Part shown: in pieces, positions 8,291-14,892 of the stretch
How positions within the stretch are numbered: the first letter of the stretch is position 1
Layout of the letters: each line of letters begins with the position of its first letter
Source of the DNA: Sorangium sp025924095
Lineage (GTDB): Bacteria; Myxococcota_A; Polyangia; Polyangiales; Polyangiaceae
Assembly: GCF_051521505.1 (NCBI RefSeq)
Contig: NZ_CP150356.1
Coordinates: 5,890,001-5,954,000, forward strand
Direction of reading: 5' to 3'
Length of the DNA: 64,000 nt
Notes under the pieces: generated by a model
Database searches by the model: none
The model's input: only the letters and a program-made list of their open reading frames with translations
What the model was told of the DNA's origin: nothing
Program-made: the position numbers and the translations under genes

Positions 8291-9415
8291 CTACCGGAGG
8301 AACAGCGAGTACGCGCTGGCCCAGGCGATGAGCCAGCTGAGGAAGGTCCCTGCGACGACGGAGAGGTAAAGGAGCTTTCGCCGCGCGCTCAGGTCCTGCG
8401 TGCGCCCGGCGTCGCGGCGGAGCAGGCCGCGCGCGAACCGCCACGACTTCTGCCGGAGGCCGGGGATCCCCAGCACCTCGGTCAGGAAGAGATAGGTGTC
8501 CCCGTTGAACACCGGCAGCAGCGTCGGGATGACCGCGAGGGCCGAGGTCGCCGCCACGCGGACGCCGAAGACGCCGAGCTCCGAGCCGGGCGCCGCGAGC
8601 GCCCAGATCACCATGCCGACCGAGGCGCACGCCAGGCTGGCGAGGGGCCCCATGACGATGCTCACGACGCGCTGTCGCTTCGTCATGCGCGACCACTCTC
8701 GCTGGACGGGGCGGGCCCAGCCCGTCACGAAGAGGAGGTAGGCGCCGAGGCCCATCTCGCTGATGCGCACGCCGTACGCCTTGCAGGGCAAGGCATGGCC
8801 GAGCTCGTGGCACACTACGGACGCGATCATGATCGGGTAGTGCCACGGCAGCCAGCCCCAGCCCGTGTACGCCAGCACGAGATCGCCCGAGAACGCGTGC
8901 CATCTCAGCCCGGCGATCCAGGCGCCCGCGGCGATGAGCGCGAGACAGCCGTAGACGAGCCACCGGCTGACGAGCACCGGGGCGGCGCGCGCGAGCCGGT
9001 CGAGGTGCTCGTCGGGCTTCAGGTTGATGAGCGGCACGAGCAGCAGCGACTTGAGCGGCCCGAAGCTGATGCCGGCGAAGGGGTCCTTGCGGGCCCTCTC
9101 GGGGCGGCTCGAATCGAGGAGGATGCCGAGGCCGACGAGGCGCTGCTCGAACTGCGCGAGCTTCTCGGCGGACAGCCGCGGGGACACGCACGCCCGCGCC
9201 TGCTCCAGCACCTCGTCGCGGGATCGGCGCCCGTCGAAGAGCCTCGCCAGGGTGAGCTCCGCTTTTCCCAGCGCGAACGACGTGTCCGTGGCGCGGTCGT
9301 AGAGCGCGAAGCGGCGCGGGTCCGGCCCCTCGCCCTCCGCGGGCCCGACCACCTCGATGTCCGGCGAGAGGAGCGGGAAGGCCGCCGCGCTGGTGGAGCT
9401 CTTGTCGCCGGTCAC
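8291..9415 (-). CDS. Membrane M50-family metallopeptidase with N-terminal PqqD-like domain
   Basis: 374 aa. The first ~100 residues (YDRATDTSFALGKAELTLARL, then DGRRSRDEVLEQA) resemble a PqqD-like RiPP recognition element. Hydrophobic segments follow, then the zinc site HELGH at 203-207 and a second-site variant FNGDTYLF near 303-310, as in M50 intramembrane peptidases. The start is GTG at 9415, within a GTGA overlap with the stop of the upstream methyltransferase; no ATG in a suitable place is available. In the tgl pathway a membrane protease releases the finished amino acid from the scaffold, so this is the likely release peptidase. Some M50-like RiPP proteins act in export instead. Confidence 0.88.
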   Translation of the reverse strand: MTGDKSSTSAAAFPLLSPDIEVVGPAEGEGPDPRRFALYDRATDTSFALGKAELTLARLFDGRRSRDEVLEQARACVSPRLSAEKLAQFEQRLVGLGILLDSSRPERARKDPFAGISFGPLKSLLLVPLINLKPDEHLDRLARAAPVLVSRWLVYGCLALIAAGAWIAGLRWHAFSGDLVLAYTGWGWLPWHYPIMIASVVCHELGHALPCKAYGVRISEMGLGAYLLFVTGWARPVQREWSRMTKRQRVVSIVMGPLASLACASVGMVIWALAAPGSELGVFGVRVAATSALAVIPTLLPVFNGDTYLFLTEVLGIPGLRQKSWRFARGLLRRDAGRTQDLSARRKLLYLSVVAGTFLSWLIAWASAYSLFLR

Positions 9416-10374
9416 GCGACGCCCTTGGCGTCTCGGTTGGGCGCTGCGTCGACCGCGACGCCGCCCGCCGCCAGGCGCTCCTGCAGCGCGCGAGGGTCGT
9501 CGCGCTTTCCGCTCCGGATGAGCGCGCGGACGACCTCCGGGGCGGGCACGTCGACCGCGCGTCCCAGGCAGTAGACGCCCCCCGGGCGGGTCGGCCCGCA
9601 GAGGGGCGCGTCCGTGGTGAAGAGGGGCTCCCAGCCATGCTTGACCATGAGCAGCTCCAGCGAGCTCGCGGTCAGGTACCGGCGGTGGTTGTGGCTGAAA
9701 TGGCCGCTCAGGATGCCCTGCCCGAGCGCGCGCCCCTCGAGGAAGAGCAGCGCGCCGGGCCTGGAGGCCCTGCGGCACAACGAGAGCGTGTGGTTCGCGT
9801 CGTAGACATGCTCGAGCGAGCCGGTGATGACGACGAGATCGTACTCGTCGGCCGGCAGGTCCATGTCCTCCGCGTCGACAACGACAAGCGGCAGCCCCAG
9901 CCGATCCTTGCCGTGGTTGACGAAGCCGATATCAGGATCCGTCCCCAGCCCCGTCCACCCGCGCCGCAGAAAGCTGACCATGAGGCCGCCGGCGGAGCAC
10001 CCCACGTCGAGGAGCTTCCCCGGCTCCTTGAGATAGCCCCTCTCGGTGAGGCTCCTGTAGAGCAGCTCGCCGCGCCGCACCTGGTCGGAGATGAACGCCT
10101 TCTCGGGCTCGCTGCTCCCGAAGAGGAGGCTCCGGTAATAGGTGTTGTAGAAGGTCGTGTAGAAGTGCCTGTTGAAGCGCGGATTCTGCATCATGAATCC
10201 GCAGGCGGTACAGCACTGGATCGGCAGCTTCCCGAAGGCGTCCTTGCCGATGTCGACGATGTCCGCGACCGTGACAAAATCGGCTCCGCCGCAGACCTCG
10301 CAGTCGACCGCCGACGCCGTGACCCCCTCCGTGATACCGATATGACGCAAGTAATCGACGAGGAACGATTCCAT
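9412..10374 (-). CDS. Class I SAM-dependent methyltransferase with N-terminal Cys4 motif, first gene of the RiPP-like operon
   Basis: 320 aa. Two CxxC pairs (CEVC at 25-28, CTAC at 55-58) suggest an N-terminal zinc knuckle like that of the zinc-binding methyltransferase family. The SAM-binding motif LLDVGCSAGG is at 121-130, followed by the acidic residue of TDPDIGF and the LVVITGSLEHV motif of the Methyltransf_23 type. ATG at 10374 has GAGGG upstream; the in-frame ATG at 10398 lacks a ribosome binding site. It is the promoter-proximal gene of the operon. Together with the CmoA-like protein it is a candidate TglF-type carboxymethyltransferase using carboxy-SAM (inference), although a plain methyltransferase activity cannot be excluded. 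Confidence 0.85.
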   Translation of the reverse strand: MESFLVDYLRHIGITEGVTASAVDCEVCGGADFVTVADIVDIGKDAFGKLPIQCCTACGFMMQNPRFNRHFYTTFYNTYYRSLLFGSSEPEKAFISDQVRRGELLYRSLTERGYLKEPGKLLDVGCSAGGLMVSFLRRGWTGLGTDPDIGFVNHGKDRLGLPLVVVDAEDMDLPADEYDLVVITGSLEHVYDANHTLSLCRRASRPGALLFLEGRALGQGILSGHFSHNHRRYLTASSLELLMVKHGWEPLFTTDAPLCGPTRPGGVYCLGRAVDVPAPEVVRALIRSGKRDDPRALQERLAAGGVAVDAAPNRDAKGVA

Positions 10375-10399
10375 CGAGCCCTCATTGCAGGACCGCATG

Positions 10400-10458
10400 C
10401 GTCAGCGCACGGCCGGCGTGTCGGGCGGCAGGATGCATGCTCACCATACAGGGGTCAA
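10400..10458 (-). promoter_or_regulatory. Possible promoter of the RiPP-like operon
   Basis: On the minus strand TTGACC (complement of 10453-10458) matches a sigma-70 -35 box. A weak CATCCT follows at about 17 bases, and the operon start codon is ~80 bases further downstream. This sits in the 276-bp divergent gap shared with the cupin gene at 10651. The -10 box is poor, so this is a tentative call. Confidence 0.25.
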
Positions 10459-10650
10459 GCCAGTATTTCGATCAGGGTTCGCCGGACTTCAGCCGTACGC
10501 GGCCGAGCCGGGCTGTGATCTCACAGGACTGTAACTCTCCATTCGCCGACGTGTCGCCCTGGCGATATCGTGCCGCACCGGCAGAGCCTGCCATCGGCAA
10601 GGGCCGACCTGGCGGAAGAGTTGGTGTATCCTGGGCAAGGAGATTCCCCG

Positions 10651-11145
10651 ATGAAAAATCCGCAAGACGACCACGGCGAGCACGGCGGCGAGGCGCGCTG
10701 GAAGCATGACGGCGTGCAGGTGATCTCCGGCGATCAGCTCGACCCGAACACGGCCCAGACGGAGGGCATGGATCGCAGGGCCGCGATCAACCACGCCCGC
10801 GTCGGCGCGCAGAAGCTGTGGGCCGGGACGGTGAAGATCCACCCGAACGCCAAGACGGGCGCCCATCACCATGGGCCGCTGGAGAGCGTCATCTTCGTGG
10901 TGAAAGGCCGGGCGCGCATGCGCTGGGGCGACCGGCTCGAGTTCACGGCCGAGGCGGGCGCCGGCGACTTCATCTATGTGCCCCCCTTCGTGCCGCACCA
11001 GGAGATCAACGCGAGCGCGGACGAGCCGCTCGAGTGCGTGCTCGTGAGGAGCGACGGCGAAGCGGTCGTGGTCAATCTGGACATCACGCCGGCGGAGAGA
11101 CCGGAAGCGGTCGCCTGGATCGATCCGATCCACCGCGCGCCGTAG
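10651..11145 (+). CDS. Single-domain cupin protein
   Basis: 164 aa. The cupin motifs are clear: THAHHHGPLESVIFVVKG-like first motif (GAHHHGPLESVIF) with the His cluster and Glu metal ligands, and second motif GDFIYVPPFVPHQEIN with the final His. ATG at 10651 is preceded by AAGGAG with 8-base spacing, ruling out the longer frame to 10570. Proteins of this RmlC-like family bind a divalent metal and are often sugar isomerases, dioxygenases or unassigned small binding proteins. It is transcribed divergently from the RiPP-like operon, and the zinc dehydrogenase follows 231 bp downstream, so any link to either is unproven. Confidence 0.85.
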   Translation: MKNPQDDHGEHGGEARWKHDGVQVISGDQLDPNTAQTEGMDRRAAINHARVGAQKLWAGTVKIHPNAKTGAHHHGPLESVIFVVKGRARMRWGDRLEFTAEAGAGDFIYVPPFVPHQEINASADEPLECVLVRSDGEAVVVNLDITPAERPEAVAWIDPIHRAP

Positions 11146-11376
11146 ACAATCGGCCTCAGGTCCCCTCGAGACGAGCTCTGCGGCGCCTGCGGCAGGCGGC
11201 CACGCGAGAGGCAAAATGTCACGCGCTGCTCCCGCGCCGCGGCCGCGGGCGACGCGCCTTCAGCGGGCGCGGCTCGGAGCGCGTCCGCTTGGCACCTCGG
11301 TTGCTCCGCCTGCGGCCGCAGCGCCCCTGTCCTGCGACCAGCCTGGAGCGCGATGGGGGGGAGAAAGCGAGAACCC

Positions 11377-12627
11377 ATGAAGGCGGTAGTCTTTCACGGC
11401 ATCGGCGAACTCCGGATGGACGACATCAAGGAGCCCAAGATCAAGGCTCCGACTGACGCCATCATCCGCATCACGGCAAGCGCCATCTGCGGCACCGACC
11501 TCCACTTCGTCCGCGGCACGATGCCCGGGATGGTGCCGGGCACGGTGCTCGGCCACGAGGCCGTCGGCGTCGTCGAGGAGCTCGGCGCCGACGTCAGGAA
11601 CCTGAAGAAGGGCGACAGGGTGGTCGTGCCGTCGACGATCGCGTGCGGCTATTGCTCGTACTGTCGCGCCGCGTACTACGCGCAATGCGACAACGCGAAC
11701 CCGAACGGCAAGCACGCGGGCACGGCGTTCTTCGGCGGGCCCAAGATGTCAGGCCCCTTCGACGGACTCCAGGCCGAGCTCGCGCGCATCCCTTTCGCCA
11801 ACGTCGGGCTCGTCAAGCTCCCGAACGGCGTCAGCGACGACCAGGCCATCCTGCTCTCGGACATCTTCCCCACTGCGTACTTCGGCGCCGAGCTCGCCGA
11901 GATCCGGCCCGGCGACACCGTGGCGGTCTTCGGCTGCGGCCCCGTCGGCCTGTTCACGATCGCGAGCGCCAAGCTCATGGGCGCGGGCCGCATCATCGCG
12001 ATCGATCAGGTGCCCGACCGCCTCGAGATGGCGCGCGACCAGGGCGCCGAGACCGTCGACTTCTCCGCCGAGGATCCGCTCGTCGCGATCCTGCGCCTCA
12101 CCGGCGGCATCGGCGTGGACCGGGCGATCGACGCCGTCGGCGTCGACGCCGAGCGCCCCCACGACGGTCCGGCCCGCAAGCAGGCGAAGCAGGACGCCAA
12201 GGCGTTCGACCTGGAGGTCAAGCAGATCTCCCCCGACGCGCGCACCAAGGGCGACACCTTCCGCGCCGGCGACGGGCCGTCACAGGTGCTGCAGTGGGCC
12301 GTCCGGTGCGTGGCCAAGGCGGGGACCCTCTCCGTGATCGGGGTCTACCCGCAGACGTCGCGCACGTTCCCCATCGGCGAGGCCATGAACAAGAACCTCA
12401 CCCTCCAGATGGGCAATTGCAACCACAGGAAGTACATCCCGAAGCTCGTGGATCTTGTGCAGACCGGCCAGGTGGATCCCACCACGATCATCACCAAGCA
12501 GGCGCCGCTCGAGTCGGCGATCGACGCCTACAAGGCGTTCGATCGACGGGAGGCCGGGTGGGTCAAGGTCGAGCTCCGCCCGTCGGCGGCGGGGACACCC
12601 GCCCACCTGAGCCGCGCCGTCGCGTAG
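11377..12627 (+). CDS. Zinc-dependent alcohol/formaldehyde dehydrogenase-like protein
   Basis: 416 aa, medium-chain dehydrogenase. Catalytic zinc ligands Cys38 (ICGTDLHF) and His60-Glu61 (GHEAVG) are present, as are the four structural-zinc cysteines C90, C93, C96 and C104. The NAD-binding Rossmann motif is VFGCGPVGLF near residue 188. The extra segment rich in Lys and Gln (AERPHDGPARKQAKQD) is typical of the glutathione-independent formaldehyde dehydrogenase-like subgroup. ATG at 11377 begins the conserved MKAVVFHG; upstream codons are not conserved. It stands alone, so the physiological substrate is unknown. Confidence 0.9.
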   Translation: MKAVVFHGIGELRMDDIKEPKIKAPTDAIIRITASAICGTDLHFVRGTMPGMVPGTVLGHEAVGVVEELGADVRNLKKGDRVVVPSTIACGYCSYCRAAYYAQCDNANPNGKHAGTAFFGGPKMSGPFDGLQAELARIPFANVGLVKLPNGVSDDQAILLSDIFPTAYFGAELAEIRPGDTVAVFGCGPVGLFTIASAKLMGAGRIIAIDQVPDRLEMARDQGAETVDFSAEDPLVAILRLTGGIGVDRAIDAVGVDAERPHDGPARKQAKQDAKAFDLEVKQISPDARTKGDTFRAGDGPSQVLQWAVRCVAKAGTLSVIGVYPQTSRTFPIGEAMNKNLTLQMGNCNHRKYIPKLVDLVQTGQVDPTTIITKQAPLESAIDAYKAFDRREAGWVKVELRPSAAGTPAHLSRAVA

Positions 12628-13025
12628 CCCGGCGCAGCTTCCTCGAGGCGGGTCGAATGTTGAACCTTCGGACTGGGCTCGGATCGTCTGCTGGATCGTG
12701 GACCGAGCAGGGGTAGACAACAAAAGGCGACGAGTTAGACAGACCTGGTTCGGCGGCCTTGGTTGCCCCATCGACTGATAGTTGGGCGGGCACGAAACGC
12801 TACCCAAATGGCTCCGCGCCCGCAAAGACCGGGCCGAGATCCTAAAGCGGCTTCATCGATTGCAAGGCGACGGCGATGTGTAGCCGCGCCTCTCAGACGG
12901 TACTCCCCAACAAGCGGCTGATGCTGACGGTGCGCCGAGCCTCGCTGCGCTCGGCGCGGCGCCCCGCAGCACACCCGCAGGTTCGGCGGGCGCGCGTTGT
13001 GCCCAGGTGGGCCCGGTATTTGCCG
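12628..13025. repeat. Intergenic region with remnant frame and dispersed-repeat-like segment
   Basis: No intact gene. A short frame of ~30 codons (about 12786-12880, ending in TAG) reads WLRARKDRAEILKRLHRLQ and looks like the tail of a decayed gene. From ~12895 to 13020 one frame reads PNKRLMLTVRRASLRSARR, a peptide I recall as recurring among hypothetical proteins in large genomes, which suggests a dispersed non-coding repeat rather than a gene. It abuts the 3' end of the SDR gene. Confidence 0.4.
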
Positions 13026-13829
13026 TCAAACGGTGGGCACAGTGCCCCCGTCGATCAGGTACTCGCTCCCATGGATGGACGCCGCCCTGTCGGAGGCAAG
13101 GAACGCGACGAGCTCCGCGACCTCTTCGGGCCATGCGGGACGCCCGATGGGGATACCACCGAGCGCGTTCATGATGCCCTGCCGGGCCGTGTCGTCATCT
13201 GTACCGGCGTGCTCGGCGAGGCGCTTCACCAGGGCGTCGGCGGCCGTCGTGCGGATCCATCCCGGGGCGATCGAGTTCACGCGGACGCCCTTCGGCCCCA
13301 GCTCCTTGGAGAGCGCCTTGCTGTACGTGGACAGCGCGGCTTTCGCGGTCGCGTACGCGATCGTCGAGTCGTGGAGCGGGAGGCGGCGCTGGATGGACGA
13401 GACGTGGAGGACGACCCCCGAGCCTCGCGCGATCATGTGCGGGAGGAGCGCGCGGTCGAGACGCACGGCCGCCATGAGGTTGAGCGATAGCTCGTCGTGC
13501 CAGATGTCCTCGGTGAGCGCCGCAAAGCCGCCGCCCGGCGCAGAGGAGCCGCCGAGGGTGTGGACCAGGAGGTCGATCCCGCCAAGCTCGCCCAGGACCG
13601 CGCGGACGACGGCGTCCACCCCCGCTGCCGTGGCGAGGTCGGCCTGTACGAACACGTTCGGCGACTGGCCTGCAGGGAGCGCAGAGCGCGCCGCGGTCGC
13701 AATCACGGCGCCCCCAGCGCCGAGGCGGCGGACGATGGCCTCGCCCGCCCCCTGGGTGCCGCCTGTGACGAGCACGCGCTTGCCGGCGAACTCCTCGGGA
13801 TCGATCGAGAATCTTCGGGGCGTGTTCAT
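13026..13829 (-). CDS. Short-chain dehydrogenase/reductase (SDR)
   Basis: 267 aa, classical SDR. The cofactor motif TGGTQGAGEAI (~21-31), the catalytic Ser in HVSSIQR, and YATAK with catalytic Tyr and Lys are all present, followed by PGWIRT. The C-terminal EYLIDGGTVPTV is typical of the family. The ATG at 13829 overlaps the stop of the small upstream gene (ATGA), so the two are translationally coupled. An HxlR-type regulator is transcribed divergently and probably controls this pair. The substrate cannot be assigned. Confidence 0.92.
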   Translation of the reverse strand: MNTPRRFSIDPEEFAGKRVLVTGGTQGAGEAIVRRLGAGGAVIATAARSALPAGQSPNVFVQADLATAAGVDAVVRAVLGELGGIDLLVHTLGGSSAPGGGFAALTEDIWHDELSLNLMAAVRLDRALLPHMIARGSGVVLHVSSIQRRLPLHDSTIAYATAKAALSTYSKALSKELGPKGVRVNSIAPGWIRTTAADALVKRLAEHAGTDDDTARQGIMNALGGIPIGRPAWPEEVAELVAFLASDRAASIHGSEYLIDGGTVPTV

Positions 13830-13960
13830 CCGTCGATCTCCAGGCGCGCGATCTGATCTCGACGGACGACGGCGTCGTCAGTGAAGTAGGCGAGCATGGC
13901 ATCGACGCTTCGCGCGTTCTGCGCGGCGACGTACCCTGCGAGCGGTTCGGGAGCTTGCAT
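13826..13960 (-). pseudogene. NTF2/SnoaL-like protein with internal deletion
   Basis: 44 aa. The N-terminal part (EPLAGYVAAQNARSVDAMLA then YFTDDAVV) matches the start of a SnoaL/NTF2-like domain of ~110-120 residues. It is followed directly by RRDQIARLEIDG, which resembles the last strand of the same domain. About 70-80 central residues are therefore missing while the frame is kept. The stop overlaps the SDR start as ATGA, so the remnant may be retained for translational coupling. A genuine short protein is less likely. Confidence 0.6.
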
Positions 13961-14043
13961 GGTGGATGAGTCCTCCTGGGGGACGATGACCCGAGGCCCG
14001 TCACGTGGGCCCCTCGCACGCAGAGTTGGGCTAGGCTCATCGG
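13961..14043. promoter_or_regulatory. Divergent promoter region between the NTF2-like/SDR genes and the HxlR regulator
   Basis: These 83 bp separate two divergent starts, ATG at 13960 on the minus strand and GTG at 14044 on the plus strand. HxlR proteins usually bind such spacers and respond to redox or aldehyde signals. I see no clear palindrome or sigma-70 box, so only the location is supported. Confidence 0.4.
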
Positions 14044-14439
14044 GTGGCAAGAACGCACAAAAAGGTGGGGTACGCACCCGAAGGTGAGTACGACGAGCCG
14101 GCCACCCCCGAGATCGCCGCCGAGCGCGTCGAGCAGGCCCTCGAGCTCGTCAAGGGGCGCTGGAAGCTCGTGATCCTCTTTCGCCTCTTCGGAGGGAAGG
14201 TGCAGCGCTTCTCGGAGCTCGAACGCGCCATCCCCGGCGTCTCGCAGAAGATGCTGATCCAGCAACTCCGGCAGATGGAGCGCGACGGGATGGTCTGGCG
14301 CGTCACGCACCCCGAGGTGCCGCCCCGGGTCGAGTACGGGCTCACCGCGTGGGGACAAGCGCTCTGCCCGGCGCTGGACACGCTGCTGCGATGGGCAGCG
14401 AAGCGCGGCGCGTCCTCTCCCGTCGATGCGCGTTCGTGA
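14044..14439 (+). CDS. HxlR-family winged-helix transcriptional regulator
   Basis: 131 aa. The HxlR signature is clear: ALELVKGRWKLVILFRLFGG, then RFSELERAIPGVSQKMLIQQ and LRQMERDGMVWR, which form the recognition helix and wing. The family binds DNA as dimers and often senses reactive aldehydes or oxidants. The start is GTG at 14044; no good ATG lies nearby upstream. It is divergent from the NTF2-like remnant and SDR gene, a common arrangement for HxlR proteins controlling an adjacent reductase. No cysteine sensor is visible, so the signal is unknown. Confidence 0.9.
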   Translation: MARTHKKVGYAPEGEYDEPATPEIAAERVEQALELVKGRWKLVILFRLFGGKVQRFSELERAIPGVSQKMLIQQLRQMERDGMVWRVTHPEVPPRVEYGLTAWGQALCPALDTLLRWAAKRGASSPVDARS

Positions 14440-14892
14440 TGGCTGCCCCGGTGGAGCGCCCCGCCGCGCGCGCTCAGAATTGCGGTCCGGAGGGGTCCCG
14501 ACCCCCCTTCTGGCACAAGATCGAGGGCGTTCCCCGGGCTGATGGCACAAAAATGCGACGCAGATCGCGGTTTTTGGCACAATTTTGCCTCGAATGGCGC
14601 TCTGCAGAACGTCGTCGAGGGGTCGGGACCCCGGTGTGTCGCAATGCATTGCGTTTGTGCCAGTGCCGGACCCCCCTCACCTGGCACAGACCAGGGTCGG
14701 CTTGGCACAGATCAGGGGCGCTGCTCGCTCCGTGGCACGCCGCAAGAGCGGCGGAGCGAAGGCGCCGGGCTGCCGCGGCGATCAGCTGGGCCTCGCTGCG
14801 CGTCGCGCCGCGGTCGGGGCACGCTGCCGGACGGCGATCGCGGCCTTCAGGCCCGCCCGCAAGCTCCGGAAGGCCTCACGCGAGTCCGAAGT
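14440..14892. repeat. Non-coding region with spaced TGGCACA repeats and GGGGTC/GACCCC blocks
   Basis: No supported gene. TGGCACA occurs at 14511, 14543 and 14575 (exactly 32 bases apart) and again at 14692 and 14703; the last is 128 bases (4 x 32) after the third. An inverted copy lies at 14656-14662. GGGGTC...GACCCC inverted blocks occur near 14492-14506 and at 14619-14632. The region lies downstream of the HxlR gene and downstream of the convergent multi-kinase gene, so a role in regulation or as a repeat element is open. Confidence 0.5.

Noticed and set aside
14474..14680. 68-codon minus-strand frame in the repeat region
   Set aside because: No ribosome binding site, no conserved motif, and the frame follows the repeat structure.
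14511..14709. TGGCACA copies as sigma-54 promoters (TGGCAC-N5-TTGC)
   Set aside because: Only the copy at 14575 has a following TGC, and the GG-to-GC spacing is one base short; no downstream gene is in place.
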